DNA from: Endozoicomonas euniceicola
GTDB lineage: Bacteria; Pseudomonadota; Gammaproteobacteria; Pseudomonadales; Endozoicomonadaceae
DNA: 64,000 nt
NCBI RefSeq assembly: GCF_025562755.1
Contig: NZ_CP103300.1
Location: 3,411,001-3,475,000 of the forward strand
Direction of reading: 5' to 3'
Part shown: positions 17,326-26,521 of the stretch, in pieces
Position numbering within the stretch: the first letter of the stretch is position 1
How the letters are laid out: each line of letters starts with the position of its first letter
Notes under the pieces: model-generated
The model's input: only the letters and a program-made list of their open reading frames with translations
Database searches by the model: none
What the model was told of the DNA's origin: nothing
Translations under genes and position numbers: made by a program

Positions 17326-18450
17326 TTGTTCCCTAAAAAGGTATTTCCTAAAAAGGTGTCCTCTAAAAAGGAGCTTCCCAAAAACAAAACTGTGTTTCCC
17401 GGAAAAGGTCGCCGTAAAACGCCTGACAGCCATTTGCAAAAGGATGATAAGACCCGCAAGGCAGGCAGAGCCCCTGAAATAAAGCGGGAGGCTGATACCG
17501 GGCGCGGGGCGGCAAAACATGAAACCGGCCGGTTCAGTTTCACTTACCTCAAGGCACTGCACCGGCAGAATGCCGTTGAGTCTTTCCGTCGGTTGCTACA
17601 GGCGCCCGTGTCTACACTGTTGAACTGCCTGATGATAGGCGTGGCCTTTGCCTTACCTGCACTAATGTACCTTCTTATTGCTAATTTGCAGGTTCTTGGC
17701 AATGGCTGGGAGGGAACCCCCCGCATTTCAGTTTATCTGGATGCCGGGCTGAATCGCTCCCAGATTGCCAATATTCGGGCAGAAGTTGCCAACGATCCGG
17801 ATGTTGATTCCATTGCCTATATCTCTCCTGATGAGGGTTTGCAGCAGTTTCAGCAGAAAACCGATATGCAGGGGGTCGTCAATGCGCTGGGCTTTAATCC
17901 TTTGCCGGGTGTGATTGAAGTGTTGCCGGTTCCCGGCCTGACTTATGAAGAGATGGATACACTGGCAGAGCGTTATCAAAACCTTTCCGGCGTTCTGGAG
18001 TCCAAACTCGACCGGGAGTGGGTACAACGGCTGCAATCCATTGTCGACCTGCTGGATCAGTTTGCCCTGTTATTGTCATTACTGCTGGGAATCACCGTTG
18101 TTCTGGCGATAGGTAATACGGTACGGCTGGGTATTGAAAGCCGGCGGGATGAGATCAAGGTCATCAAGCTGGTGGGAGGGACTGACGGGTTTGTTATGCT
18201 GCCGTTCCTTTATGCCGGTGTGTGGTATGGACTGGGCGGAGCCCTGCTGGCCTACCTGATTGCCTGGGGGGTGTTGCTGGGTCTGATGTCCAATGTGCTG
18301 GAACTGGCTGGTCTGTATGGCAGTTCATTTGCCCCTAGTGGGCCGGGCAGTAGTATTCTGCTGACACTGGTACTCAGCGGTATTGTATTGGGTATTGCAG
18401 GCGCTGCGGTCAGTTGCCGACGTCATATTCGCAATATTGATATGTCCTAA
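17326..18450 (+). CDS. ftsX: Cell-division membrane protein FtsX
   Basis: 374 residues, from TTG 17326, eleven bases after AGGAGG; this is the first start after the ftsE stop, and no ATG occurs before the conserved region. The N-terminus is unusually basic and encoded by a short 15-bp repeat (FPKKV, FPKKV, SSKKE). Then come TM1 (LMIGVAFALPALMYLLIA), a periplasmic domain, and three C-terminal membrane segments (LLLSLLLGITVVLAIGNT..., FLYAGVWYGLGGALLAYLIAW, SILLTLVLSGIVLGIAGAAVS). It partners FtsE in divisome control. The TAA stop at 18448-18450 is also the left target duplication of a MITE-like element. A second, broken copy of the 3' end lies beside rpoH at 20930-21094. Confidence 0.94.
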   Translation: MFPKKVFPKKVSSKKELPKNKTVFPGKGRRKTPDSHLQKDDKTRKAGRAPEIKREADTGRGAAKHETGRFSFTYLKALHRQNAVESFRRLLQAPVSTLLNCLMIGVAFALPALMYLLIANLQVLGNGWEGTPRISVYLDAGLNRSQIANIRAEVANDPDVDSIAYISPDEGLQQFQQKTDMQGVVNALGFNPLPGVIEVLPVPGLTYEEMDTLAERYQNLSGVLESKLDREWVQRLQSIVDLLDQFALLLSLLLGITVVLAIGNTVRLGIESRRDEIKVIKLVGGTDGFVMLPFLYAGVWYGLGGALLAYLIAWGVLLGLMSNVLELAGLYGSSFAPSGPGSSILLTLVLSGIVLGIAGAAVSCRRHIRNIDMS

Positions 18451-18586
18451 GGGGCGCAGCATTCAATAACTTACCGGGCTGTTGGCTTTTGGCTATTAGC
18501 TGCTCATACAGCCAACCGCCAATCGCCAACCGCCAACCGCCAAAAGCCAAAAGCCAACAGCGGTATATTATGTTCTGCTGCTTCCC
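18451..18586. mobile_element. MITE-like element copy 2 with 7-unit 7-mer array
   Basis: 136 bp, with the same arms as the copy at 4322-4506. Internal array of seven 7-mers (gccaacc, gccaatc, gccaacc, gccaacc, gccaaaa twice, gccaaca). TAA flanks both sides (18448-18450 and 18587-18589); the left TAA is the ftsX stop codon. The length differs from copy 1 by 49 bp, exactly seven units. The sequence right of it (TAAAGTT) matches what follows the relic ftsX stop at 21092, which confirms insertion into the original ftsX stop. Confidence 0.85.
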
Positions 18587-18938
18587 TAAAGTTATTCTTT
18601 TCCTCTGCTACTTCCCTGATCTGACATTCTCTCCCGCTTGATTTTGGTGGGGGGGGAGACTGTCGAATGTTAATATATGAACTTTTTTTGATATAAGTTA
18701 ATGTAAGGCCTTCCAGTGGTTGTTAAAGTTTTCGTTGTCGCGACCATTGATACTCGCAGTTAAGGAATCCCTCGTATCGTTGAACCTTTCGCTCCGGATT
18801 AATGTATCTGGTGCGTTTACACGACTCCTCCGACCTTTTAAAGACTGGCTGTCTGCACCGGGCTGAGTTTGAAACATCTGATTCTTGCCTATCAATTCAA
18901 TGGTTTGTGTTGCGCTTCATTAAACCGGAAAATTCGTT
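18587..18938. other. Intergenic region between MITE copy 2 and yjiL-like gene
   Basis: About 350 bp with no convincing reading frame. It contains an extra partial echo of the MITE right end (CTCTGCTACTTCCCTGATC, 18601-18620), a G-run near 18648-18656, and AT-rich sequence. The start of the next gene has GGAAAA eight bases upstream. I see no RNA gene here. Confidence 0.5.
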
Positions 18939-19700
18939 ATGCATGCCATCGGCATCGATATTGGTTCTACTGCTGCCAAGGTGGCTGTTATGGCCGAGCA
19001 GACACTGACTGATCATTTTGTAATACCCACTGGCTGGAGCAGCGCAGAAACTGCCGGTGCCATACTCAGCAAACTGGCCAGTAGTGGTATCAATGAAAAC
19101 AACTCTAAAATTATCGCCACTGGCTATGGTCGGGTGGCTGTCCCCTATGCCCATAAAACTATCACGGAAATAACCTGTCATGGCAGGGGGGCCACCTTTT
19201 TTACTGACCAGAACTGTACGGTTGTGGATATCGGCGGTCAGGATACCAAAGTCATTTCCATGGAAAATGGTCGGGTTGTCAATTTCACCATGAATGATAA
19301 ATGCTCCGCAGGAACTGGCAAATTTATAGAAGTAATGGCCAATACCCTAGGCGTTAGCATCGACAACCTGACTGAGCTGGCTGCCTCTGGCTCTGGAATC
19401 AACATCACGTCAATGTGTACGGTGTTTGCCGAATCGGAAGTCACCAGCCTGATAGGCCGTGGTGAAAAAAAAGAGAATATTGCCTATGGCATTGTTGATT
19501 CAGTGGTCAACAAGGTTAAGTCCCTTTGTATCAAGCATGGAAGGGATCATCACTACCTGCTGACCGGTGGCTTAAGTAGCAATCAATATATTCTTCGCAG
19601 CCTTGAAAACAGCCTGCAGGCAAAAGTCATTTCCAGCTCTCTGGGGCGCTATGCCGGCGCTATTGGCGCCGCGATGCTGGCACAGGAGCGCATTCGTTAA
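18939..19700 (+). CDS. yjiL: 2-hydroxyacyl-CoA dehydratase activase (YjiL/HgdC/BadF type)
   Basis: 253 residues. An ASKHA-fold ATPase that binds a [4Fe-4S] cluster and injects an electron, driven by ATP hydrolysis, into its partner dehydratase. The phosphate-binding loop is AIGIDIGSTAAKVAVM, the second is VVDIGGQDTKVI. The cluster cysteines lie in NDKCSAGTGKF and ITSMCTVFAESEV, and the adenosine motif is LLTGGLSSN. The 17-bp gap to the yjiM-like gene makes a two-gene operon as in enteric bacteria. Enzymes of this kind are oxygen-sensitive, so the pair suggests anaerobic or micro-oxic metabolism. The physiological substrate of YjiLM-type pairs is not known. The pair interrupts the usual ftsX-rpoH neighbourhood. 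Confidence 0.9.
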   Translation: MHAIGIDIGSTAAKVAVMAEQTLTDHFVIPTGWSSAETAGAILSKLASSGINENNSKIIATGYGRVAVPYAHKTITEITCHGRGATFFTDQNCTVVDIGGQDTKVISMENGRVVNFTMNDKCSAGTGKFIEVMANTLGVSIDNLTELAASGSGINITSMCTVFAESEVTSLIGRGEKKENIAYGIVDSVVNKVKSLCIKHGRDHHYLLTGGLSSNQYILRSLENSLQAKVISSSLGRYAGAIGAAMLAQERIR

Positions 19701-19717
19701 ACAACAGGTTGAATATC

Positions 19718-20881
19718 ATGAGTTCTACATTAATCCCTACCCTGCCTGATCAGTTCGAAGAGTTTGCAGAAGCTCGTCGTAACGGCTTTCTTTCAGTCAA
19801 GGCGTTTAAAGACCGAGGCGAAAAAGTGGTGGGTACCTTCTGTACTTTTACGCCTAAAGAGTTGATCTATGCAGCGGGAGCCCACCCTGTATCCCTTTGC
19901 TCGGTCAGTGAGGAAACGATTCCAGATGCTGAAAAGCACCTGCCAAGAAACCTCTGCCCCCTGATCAAGGCCAGCTATGGTTTTGCCCTGACCGACAAAT
20001 GCCCGTACATGTACTTTGCCGATATGATCGTGGGTGAAACGACCTGTGACGGCAAAAAGAAAATGTATGAACTATTGGGTGAAATCAAAGATACCCATGT
20101 TATGCAGCTGCCACAAACTCAGGAAAAAGAACATGCTGTGACCTTGTGGCAAGATGAAATGCACAGACTGACAGAAAAGCTGGAAGATAAGTTTGAGGTG
20201 ACGATTACCAGAGAAAAACTTAACCAGGCCATTAAAACCTGCAATAAAGACCGTCGATTGCTGAAGGCCTTTCATCAATTAGGCAAACTCAAACCTTCTG
20301 TTATTTCCGGTATGGATCTGTTTAATGTGCTGAACGGTGCCAGCTATACCTTTGACCGTGAAGCCATGCGGCAAAATGTTCAGGACATGATTGATAGCCT
20401 TACTGCAAAATATCAGGCAGGCGAAACCGAATTCTCAGCGAATGCCCCCCGCATACTGATTACCGGCTGCCCAATTGGAGGCGTCGCCAGCAAGGTCATT
20501 CAGGCCATTGAGGATGCTGGTGCCGTCGTCGTTGCTTTGGAAAACTGCCAGGGCTACAAGGAACTTCACCAGGAAGTACAGGAAGATATTGATCCAATAG
20601 AGGCTATCTCCAGAAAATATCTGGATATACCTTGTTCAGTAATGACTCCCAATAAAGGCCGTGAGCAGTTGCTACAGGAAATGGTGGAGGAGTACCAGGT
20701 AGACGGTGTGATTGATATTGTGCTTCAGGCCTGCCACACCTACAACATTGAAAGCTACAATATTCGTAAAATTATCACAGGTGATAAAAGCACTCCGTTC
20801 ATGACGCTGGAGACCAACTATTCTGAGTCCGATACCGGACAGATAAGAACCCGCATGGAAGCTTTTGTCGAAATGCTGTAG
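19718..20881 (+). CDS. yjiM: 2-hydroxyacyl-CoA dehydratase family protein (YjiM-like)
   Basis: 387 residues, from ATG 19718 (MSSTLIPTLPDQFEEFAEAR). Closely resembles Escherichia coli YjiM, with shared stretches GTFCTFTPKEL, LPRNLCPLIKASYGFALTDK, VGETTCDGKKKMYE, ITGCPIGG, VVEEYQVDGV-like EEYQVDGVIDIVLQACHTY. The conserved cysteines (in CTF, NLCP, TTCDGKKK, QACHTY) are those expected to hold a [4Fe-4S] cluster in the HgdB/FldC family. Only one dehydratase subunit is present, as in enteric yjiLM, where classical enzymes have two. The reaction is presumed to be dehydration or reduction of a thioester or related compound; the substrate is unknown. Confidence 0.88.
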   Translation: MSSTLIPTLPDQFEEFAEARRNGFLSVKAFKDRGEKVVGTFCTFTPKELIYAAGAHPVSLCSVSEETIPDAEKHLPRNLCPLIKASYGFALTDKCPYMYFADMIVGETTCDGKKKMYELLGEIKDTHVMQLPQTQEKEHAVTLWQDEMHRLTEKLEDKFEVTITREKLNQAIKTCNKDRRLLKAFHQLGKLKPSVISGMDLFNVLNGASYTFDREAMRQNVQDMIDSLTAKYQAGETEFSANAPRILITGCPIGGVASKVIQAIEDAGAVVVALENCQGYKELHQEVQEDIDPIEAISRKYLDIPCSVMTPNKGREQLLQEMVEEYQVDGVIDIVLQACHTYNIESYNIRKIITGDKSTPFMTLETNYSESDTGQIRTRMEAFVEML

Positions 20882-20929
20882 TCCCACCTCCCCTTCAATT
20901 GGAACACCGGGCAGATTGTCTGGTGTTTC

Positions 20930-21094
20930 ATCAGAACCTTTCCGGAATTCCTGAGTCCAAGCTTGACAGAGAGTGGGTGCAGCGGCTGTAATCCTCCAGG
21001 CCTGCTGACACTGGTCGTCAGCGGCATTGTATTGGGTATTGCGGGCGCTGCGGTCAGTCGCCGACATCATATTTGTAATATTGATAGGTCGTAA
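20930..21094 (+). pseudogene. Relic of an ftsX 3' end beside rpoH
   Basis: Two blocks match ftsX. 20930-20994 matches 17974-18042 (encoding the NLSGVLESKLDREWVQRLQS region) and 21001-21094 matches 18359-18450 (the last membrane segment, with GIAGAAVSxRRH). The roughly 320 bp between them in ftsX is deleted. The first block ends in an in-frame TAA. The relic ends TCGTAAAGTT, paralleling the real gene's end TCCTAA plus the AAGTT found beyond the MITE. The ancestral order was therefore ftsX directly upstream of rpoH. Confidence 0.8.
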
Positions 21095-21165
21095 AGTTGC
21101 TTCTGAACACTGTAAATGGCGCAGGAATCCTGTAAAGTGGCTGGCTTCAAAAAAGGTAAATTTTG

Positions 21166-21172
21166 ATATAAT
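21166..21172 (+). promoter_or_regulatory. Candidate -10 box upstream of rpoH
   Basis: A TATAAT hexamer at 21167-21172 lies about 85 bp before the rpoH start codon. No good -35 hexamer is visible (TGGCTT-like sequence about 19 bases upstream), so the assignment rests on the -10 alone. Confidence 0.4.
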
Positions 21173-21256
21173 GAGAAGTGCTATCTTCCAGCTACGCCCG
21201 TTAAACGGTCAGAATGTTTATATGAGTGCCTGTATTGCACTCCAGTGGAGTTAATT

Positions 21257-22138
21257 ATGGGAACCAGTCTTCAACCAGTTGATATGTTAGTGCCAGGACG
21301 CAATATCGAAGCGTACATACAGGGCGTTAGCAGCATTGCTGTGTTGTCTGCTGAAGAAGAGCGATCCCTGGCTGATCGCCTTTACTATAAAAATGATCTT
21401 GAAGCTGCCCGCCAGTTGGTCATGTCGCATCTGCGTTTTGTCGTTCACATTGCCAAAAGCTATACCGGTTATGGCCTGCCTATTTCTGACCTGGTTCAGG
21501 AAGGCAACGTTGGCCTGATGAAGGCGGTCAAACGTTTTAATCCTGAAGTGGGTGTACGTCTGGTGTCCTTTGCTGTGCATTGGATAAAAGCGGAAATCCA
21601 TGAATTCATTCTGAAAAACTGGCGAATTGTTAAGGTCGCCACCACCAAAGCTCAGCGCAAACTGTTCTTTAACCTGCGCAGCTCCAAGAAACGTCTGGCC
21701 TGGTTTACCAGCGACGAAGTAAAATCCGTTGCCAGTGACCTGGGTGTTGAACCTAATGTCGTGCGGGAAATGGAAGGTCGTATGGCGGGGCAGGACACGG
21801 CCTTTGACGGTTATGCCGCTGACGATGATGACCAGAGTTATCAGGCTCCGGTTCACTACCTGGAAGACAAGAGCCACGATCCGGCGACCCTACTGGAAGA
21901 CAACGACTGGGCGCAATCATCCGTTAACATGTTGCGTAACGCACTGGCACAGCTTGACGAGCGCAGTCAGGACATTTTGCAGCAACGCTGGCTTAGTGAA
22001 GAAAAAGCCACACTGCATGAGCTCGCGGATAAATACGGTGTTTCTGCCGAGCGTATTCGCCAGCTTGAGAAGAATGCCATGAAGAAGGTTAAGACTGCTA
22101 TTTCAGCCGATGGGTGTGGCTCTCCTGCTACAACGTAA
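21257..22138 (+). CDS. rpoH: RNA polymerase sigma-32 factor RpoH
   Basis: 293 residues, from ATG 21257 (MGTSLQPVDMLVPGRNIE), preceded by GTGGAG six bases upstream. Heat-shock sigma factor. Region 2 is visible in QLVMSHLRFVVHIAKSYTGY, the LVQEGNVGLMKAVKRF core-binding helix and VSFAVHWIKAEIHEFIL. The RpoH box QRKLFFNLR is diagnostic. The region 4 helix-turn-helix is LHELADKYGVSAERIRQLEK. Usually it directly follows ftsX; here the yjiLM insertion and an ftsX relic intervene. Confidence 0.96.
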   Translation: MGTSLQPVDMLVPGRNIEAYIQGVSSIAVLSAEEERSLADRLYYKNDLEAARQLVMSHLRFVVHIAKSYTGYGLPISDLVQEGNVGLMKAVKRFNPEVGVRLVSFAVHWIKAEIHEFILKNWRIVKVATTKAQRKLFFNLRSSKKRLAWFTSDEVKSVASDLGVEPNVVREMEGRMAGQDTAFDGYAADDDDQSYQAPVHYLEDKSHDPATLLEDNDWAQSSVNMLRNALAQLDERSQDILQQRWLSEEKATLHELADKYGVSAERIRQLEKNAMKKVKTAISADGCGSPATT

Positions 22139-22383
22139 CCTCATTGACCGACAATACAACTCACCATGATTCCTTTAATCACTGAGTGAATCCATCACGC
22201 TGGTCGCCGCCACTTTTTTTGTCCCATACCCGGTCGACCAGAGTGATTTTTCCATGATACTTCGTTTCAAGGGAGCCACACCTTATCAATTCCATGTAAT
22301 CAGCTACTCACTGCATGTTTATTGTCTATATTGCATACCCTGACTAATAAGTAAGTGAATTACATAATATAGAAGGATTGGGC

Positions 22384-24132
22384 ATGACTAATATTCATCA
22401 GTTAGGTTTATCATTATCAATTATTGGGATTTGTTGTCAGGCTGCCACTGCAACAGGATCATTTATGAATACCCCAATAGATATTAAGATATTGCCCTTT
22501 CATTCGAGCAAAAAAACTCAGCTGGATGAAGTATTAGAGTTAAAACTGAATCGTTTCATTTATCATTCAGGAGAACCCGTCCTGTCCTACCCAATACGAG
22601 AAGGAGCTACTGCAGCTAACTATTCCGGAAATCTTTTTTTTACCGGTGATGAAGATGGGGGTGGGGATGGATCACAAAGTTTAATCGCTCAAATGTCACT
22701 GAGCATGATGAATAGCATGGTTGCTAACCCAGTAGGTGCCGACCTTGATGAAGAAACACAAAATGCTATAAGGTTTTCTGCAACTGCTCCTTTACACATA
22801 GATCCCCTAAGTTACCCAAACCTCTATAGACTTGTAGAGCTCGGTGGAAGACCCGCCCAAATATCAGGCCAATTAAGTCCGGAATTGATGTTGGATATGG
22901 ATAAGTTAATAGAAAAGACTTTGAAAAAAGAAGGAACGACCATCGAGAAATTGGAAATAAGCCACAAACTCCTGCGCTGGCTTCGATGGCTCAGAGCATC
23001 CAATATCATACATACGCTAAACAGGATATATCTGAAGAGAGCTGAGACAGAACAAGCTGATACAGAACAGCCCGAACCTGAAGATCTTAATTTCACGATG
23101 TTGATGATAACGTATTCAGACTTGGATAGCATGATCCGATTTTATAGAACCCTGACCAATATAAACATGGGAGATATTGCTTTTTCAGACGTAGTTAGAA
23201 ATTTTTTATCACAAATGTTAGGAGTAGGCATGCCCTCTGAAGAGAGTGGTATTATCCCTACCATGGAACAACCTGTGACGATTCTGGTAACAGCTATTGT
23301 ATACCAGAGCTCTTTAATTCAAAATTTGATTATAAAACGACACATCAATTTTGATCTGAGTGCATTTCAATCAAACAGAATACTTTATGAAAAAAATTAT
23401 CAATACCTGATACCCAGCCTTGCAAAGGCTATTTCTAACTTATTAATTACTGACGAGAAAGATGGAACCAGGGAAGTTCCAAAAAGTCAAAGGTGTGCAT
23501 TAGCTATAATACATATCCTGTTGAATGAATCCTCCCTTATGTCGCAGTTATTTTATGGTCAACCCAATCCTGAAACCGGGGGTTCTGTACGTGTCACGAC
23601 AATCAGTCCAAATCTGCTTTCGATACTGAACGAATTTGCAGAGCATTCGCCACAAGCTGCCGCACAGTCCACAGCAGTCATCATTGCCATGTTAAATATG
23701 CCTTATTTGACAGGCATACTTAATCGAATAGAAACCAGTAGTCCCCAAAATCTTCATAGAGTGTTTATCTGGATATCTGAGCGATACACAACCATTGTCA
23801 ACAACACCCAGGATGAACAGAGTCAACTTATACTTGAAGCGGCCATTGAATCAATTGCCCGCCCATCTGAGGTGTCAGCCAATAATACCGGCTCAATAAA
23901 CGACCTGGTTAGTGAGTGGGTGAGCACCATTCAAACTGAGACATTGCCGGACGCTGATGGCTTTGAAGTCGCTGAGTTAGATGAGCACTCTGTTAGAGTC
24001 GTTACTGCCGATGTGGTTTCAGCATTGATTAGGTTAAATCCATCCATCTCTCAATTTTCGAATAAAAATACCTCAGACATCAAGAAAGAGATGAAACGCT
24101 TATGGGAGGAAGGAGGGAAGGAAAGAAAATAA
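22384..24132 (+). CDS. Unknown secreted protein, 582 aa
   Basis: Not recognised. It starts at ATG 22384, seven bases after AGAAGG, with a signal peptide (MTNIHQLGLSLSIIGICCQA) and probable cleavage at ATATG. The rest is mostly helical in appearance: acidic, with many Leu/Ile and no transmembrane helices, cysteine clusters or enzyme motif. A Glu/Thr-rich stretch occurs around residues 218-236. The gene is AT-rich compared with the flanking rpoH. It ends in a highly charged KKEMKRLWEEGGKERK tail. Export, together with the company of other secreted unknown proteins in this genome segment, suggests a host-interaction or envelope role; this is inference. Confidence 0.7.
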   Translation: MTNIHQLGLSLSIIGICCQAATATGSFMNTPIDIKILPFHSSKKTQLDEVLELKLNRFIYHSGEPVLSYPIREGATAANYSGNLFFTGDEDGGGDGSQSLIAQMSLSMMNSMVANPVGADLDEETQNAIRFSATAPLHIDPLSYPNLYRLVELGGRPAQISGQLSPELMLDMDKLIEKTLKKEGTTIEKLEISHKLLRWLRWLRASNIIHTLNRIYLKRAETEQADTEQPEPEDLNFTMLMITYSDLDSMIRFYRTLTNINMGDIAFSDVVRNFLSQMLGVGMPSEESGIIPTMEQPVTILVTAIVYQSSLIQNLIIKRHINFDLSAFQSNRILYEKNYQYLIPSLAKAISNLLITDEKDGTREVPKSQRCALAIIHILLNESSLMSQLFYGQPNPETGGSVRVTTISPNLLSILNEFAEHSPQAAAQSTAVIIAMLNMPYLTGILNRIETSSPQNLHRVFIWISERYTTIVNNTQDEQSQLILEAAIESIARPSEVSANNTGSINDLVSEWVSTIQTETLPDADGFEVAELDEHSVRVVTADVVSALIRLNPSISQFSNKNTSDIKKEMKRLWEEGGKERK

Positions 24133-24176
24133 TACGTGAAGACCGAATATTTTCCTGTCCCCCCCCCCCCTCTCGG

Positions 24177-24196
24177 GTTCCCGCCTGCGCGGGAAC
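24177..24196. terminator. REP-like hairpin after a C-tract
   Basis: GTTCCCGC-CTGC-GCGGGAAC forms a perfect 8-bp stem between two convergent genes, just after a run of twelve C residues (24159-24170). It resembles the core of REP-type palindromes found in many gammaproteobacteria, and it may act as a bidirectional transcription stop. There is no T-tract. Confidence 0.5.
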
Positions 24197-24208
24197 AACG
24201 ATACCTAT

Positions 24209-26482
24209 TTAAAGCACCTTGATTTCCATTCTGGTTTCTACACCTCTCCCGGAAACCTGCTGTTCTGTCGTGTTAGCATCCAGAATAAAAAGACGTTCAG
24301 GGCTTAGCCCCTGTTCTACCAGATAGTTTTTGATGGATTTTGAGCGCTCAATAGCCAGCCCTCTCATGGCAATCTCATCATAGGGCCATTGGTTGACCAG
24401 CTGCTGGTTGATTGCTTTCAGAGTTGAGGCTGATTCGATATCGATGGCCTGAGCTTCAGCCAGCTGTGCCATTAACTCCAGCCTTATATTTTCGGTCAGA
24501 ATATCGTTATCCAGGGTGTTTACCGCCTGATAATCCTGCCAGCTCAATTCTATAGCATTTTCTATTTTTGCCTGAGCGATCAGTGGCCAGTCTTCACGAA
24601 TTGAAGCCGTTCCCCGAATATCCAGTTCTACCTCAGGTCGCTCGTGCAGGGCGGCGAATAACTGGTTCAGTGAGTCTGTTTGCTGCAAAGGAATAACCGG
24701 CGTACCCGGAGCAAATTGAACGGATGACATTGTTTCAGCATCGCCCCCCACCAGAGAGGCAAGGAAATCGAAAGGAGCGGCAACGATATTGCCCAGCATA
24801 TTAGTGAGCGCCATACGCATAACGGACCCCAGTTCAAACTCCGGGTTATTCAGGTCGCCACTGACGGGCAGTTGAATGTCAATGTGTCCGTTCCGGTCTT
24901 TCAAAAGGGCAATGGCGAGCTTAAGGGGAAGTTCAATAGCTTCCTGACTGTCCACTGGTTCCCCCAGGGTCAGGTTGTCCAGCAGCATAGCGTTATGGGC
25001 TTCCAGCTGAGCGTCGGTGACCTGATAATTCAGGTCAAGATCCATATGACCTTTTTCAATAAGGTACCCCGCAAATCTTCCTGAATAGGGGGTAAGCGTC
25101 GTTAATTCAACATCGTTAAACGACATGTTTATGCTGGTTGTATCCAGAGGTTTTGAAGGTATCAGGCTGGCTTTGATATTAACCGGAGAGTATCGATCCA
25201 CCTGACCTTTCAACACCAGTGTTGCTGTTTGGTCTGTGGGTAATGTCAGTCCGGTGAGCTGACCATTGAGACGACGGATTGGTGTGACAAAGCCCGGCTG
25301 AAAGGAGTAGTCAGCAAAATCAATGAACCCATTTTCAATATCAAACTGGTTGATGCTGAAACTTATGGGGGAGTCTGTGTCCTGGATGGGCTGCTCTGCG
25401 GTTAAATCACTCTGTTTCAAACCACCCTGTTTCAAAAGACTTGCCAGATTGACGTTAAGGCTCTGATCAATGGCGATTTTTACTTCTGGCTGTAGCAGTT
25501 GAATCTGGTTGATGGTCAGGCTGTTTGAATGTTGATAGTACTCGATGGGCTGGAGAGCAAGACTTTTCCATGCCAGAACATCGGACTGGTTACGGCGGTC
25601 GATCAGTTTCAGCTGATCAACACTGATCTGGGCGAGGGCAGATAACCCGCTTTCTGGCAACCAGTCCAGCTCTGCCGAGAGAGTCAGAAAACCCCGGTTT
25701 AAACCAACGTGTGAGAAGTCAGTAACATAGGGTTGAAGGCTCTTGATATCGAACTGGCTGATATCAACCTGTGTGGACACTTTCCGGGAGGGTAGCTGTA
25801 CATTGCCGGATAACGCCAATCTGCCCTGTTCCTGAATGTTGCCCTCAATGGAATAGGTACTGGTGCTTTCGGGCCAGTTAAAATCCTGTAGTTTAAGGTT
25901 GAGGCTATCCACTGCCAGTGTGAACGGCAGGCCTGACTGTTCAGCAATCAGCTGATCCGTAAAGAGGATGTCTGCGTTATTGACTGACAAGGAATTCAGG
26001 GCAAGGGAAAAATTGGCTGGTTCTTGTACAGACTGTGGCTCTGTTGAAGGTGATGAGTCATTGGAATGGAGCAGATGGCTTAGATTAATCTCACCCTGCT
26101 CATCAAGGACAATTCTGGCAACAGGGTCATTCAGTTCAATCGCTTTTATATGAGGCGTACCTGACAAGCTGTTCCAGCCTGCCTGAACAGACAGTTCTGA
26201 AAAGCCAAGTATGGGGTCCTGAAGGTCGCCAATTCTTAACGATTGCAGGGTCAGCCGCAGAGAAAAAGGGTTTAAATGGACGCCGCCCAGATGCAGTGGC
26301 TGGTTAATAATGTGCGGAGAGAAAAGATTAATAGCAAGATGTAGTGTTGCGGGCAGTATGGCAAAGCCAAACAGGGCGTAAAAGGTAACGCCGAGGATAA
26401 GCGCTTTTATAAAACGACGCATGACTTGTTTTTTCCTAAACTTTTTCCAACGGTTTTGTGCACGGTATGCTTTGGTGTTCAT
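24209..26482 (-). CDS. DUF748 / AsmA-like envelope protein
   Basis: 757 residues. One N-terminal membrane anchor (FIKALILGVTFYALFGFAILPATL) follows a basic start. A long periplasmic part follows in the DUF748 style: LHLGGVHLNPFSLRLTLQSL, VARIVLDEQGEINLSHLL, SIEGNIQEQGRLALSGNVQL, PFSGRFAG-like LTPYSGRFAGYLIEKGHMDL and the C-terminal VELDIRGTASIREDWPLIAQAK. Family members are related to AsmA/TamB-like beta-taco proteins, which are thought to aid lipid or outer-membrane-protein traffic. The specific job of DUF748 proteins is not established. Transcribed toward the unknown secreted gene. Confidence 0.85.
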   Translation of the reverse strand: MNTKAYRAQNRWKKFRKKQVMRRFIKALILGVTFYALFGFAILPATLHLAINLFSPHIINQPLHLGGVHLNPFSLRLTLQSLRIGDLQDPILGFSELSVQAGWNSLSGTPHIKAIELNDPVARIVLDEQGEINLSHLLHSNDSSPSTEPQSVQEPANFSLALNSLSVNNADILFTDQLIAEQSGLPFTLAVDSLNLKLQDFNWPESTSTYSIEGNIQEQGRLALSGNVQLPSRKVSTQVDISQFDIKSLQPYVTDFSHVGLNRGFLTLSAELDWLPESGLSALAQISVDQLKLIDRRNQSDVLAWKSLALQPIEYYQHSNSLTINQIQLLQPEVKIAIDQSLNVNLASLLKQGGLKQSDLTAEQPIQDTDSPISFSINQFDIENGFIDFADYSFQPGFVTPIRRLNGQLTGLTLPTDQTATLVLKGQVDRYSPVNIKASLIPSKPLDTTSINMSFNDVELTTLTPYSGRFAGYLIEKGHMDLDLNYQVTDAQLEAHNAMLLDNLTLGEPVDSQEAIELPLKLAIALLKDRNGHIDIQLPVSGDLNNPEFELGSVMRMALTNMLGNIVAAPFDFLASLVGGDAETMSSVQFAPGTPVIPLQQTDSLNQLFAALHERPEVELDIRGTASIREDWPLIAQAKIENAIELSWQDYQAVNTLDNDILTENIRLELMAQLAEAQAIDIESASTLKAINQQLVNQWPYDEIAMRGLAIERSKSIKNYLVEQGLSPERLFILDANTTEQQVSGRGVETRMEIKVL

Positions 26483-26521
26483 GGCTGCGCAGTGTATTCA
26501 GGGAGGGCGGGCTACTCAAGA

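Noticed and set aside
22200..22240. CTGGTCG...CGACCAG pair after rpoH as a terminator
   Set aside because: Seven-base arms are separated by about 27 bases and no T-run follows the second arm, so a functional terminator is not supported.
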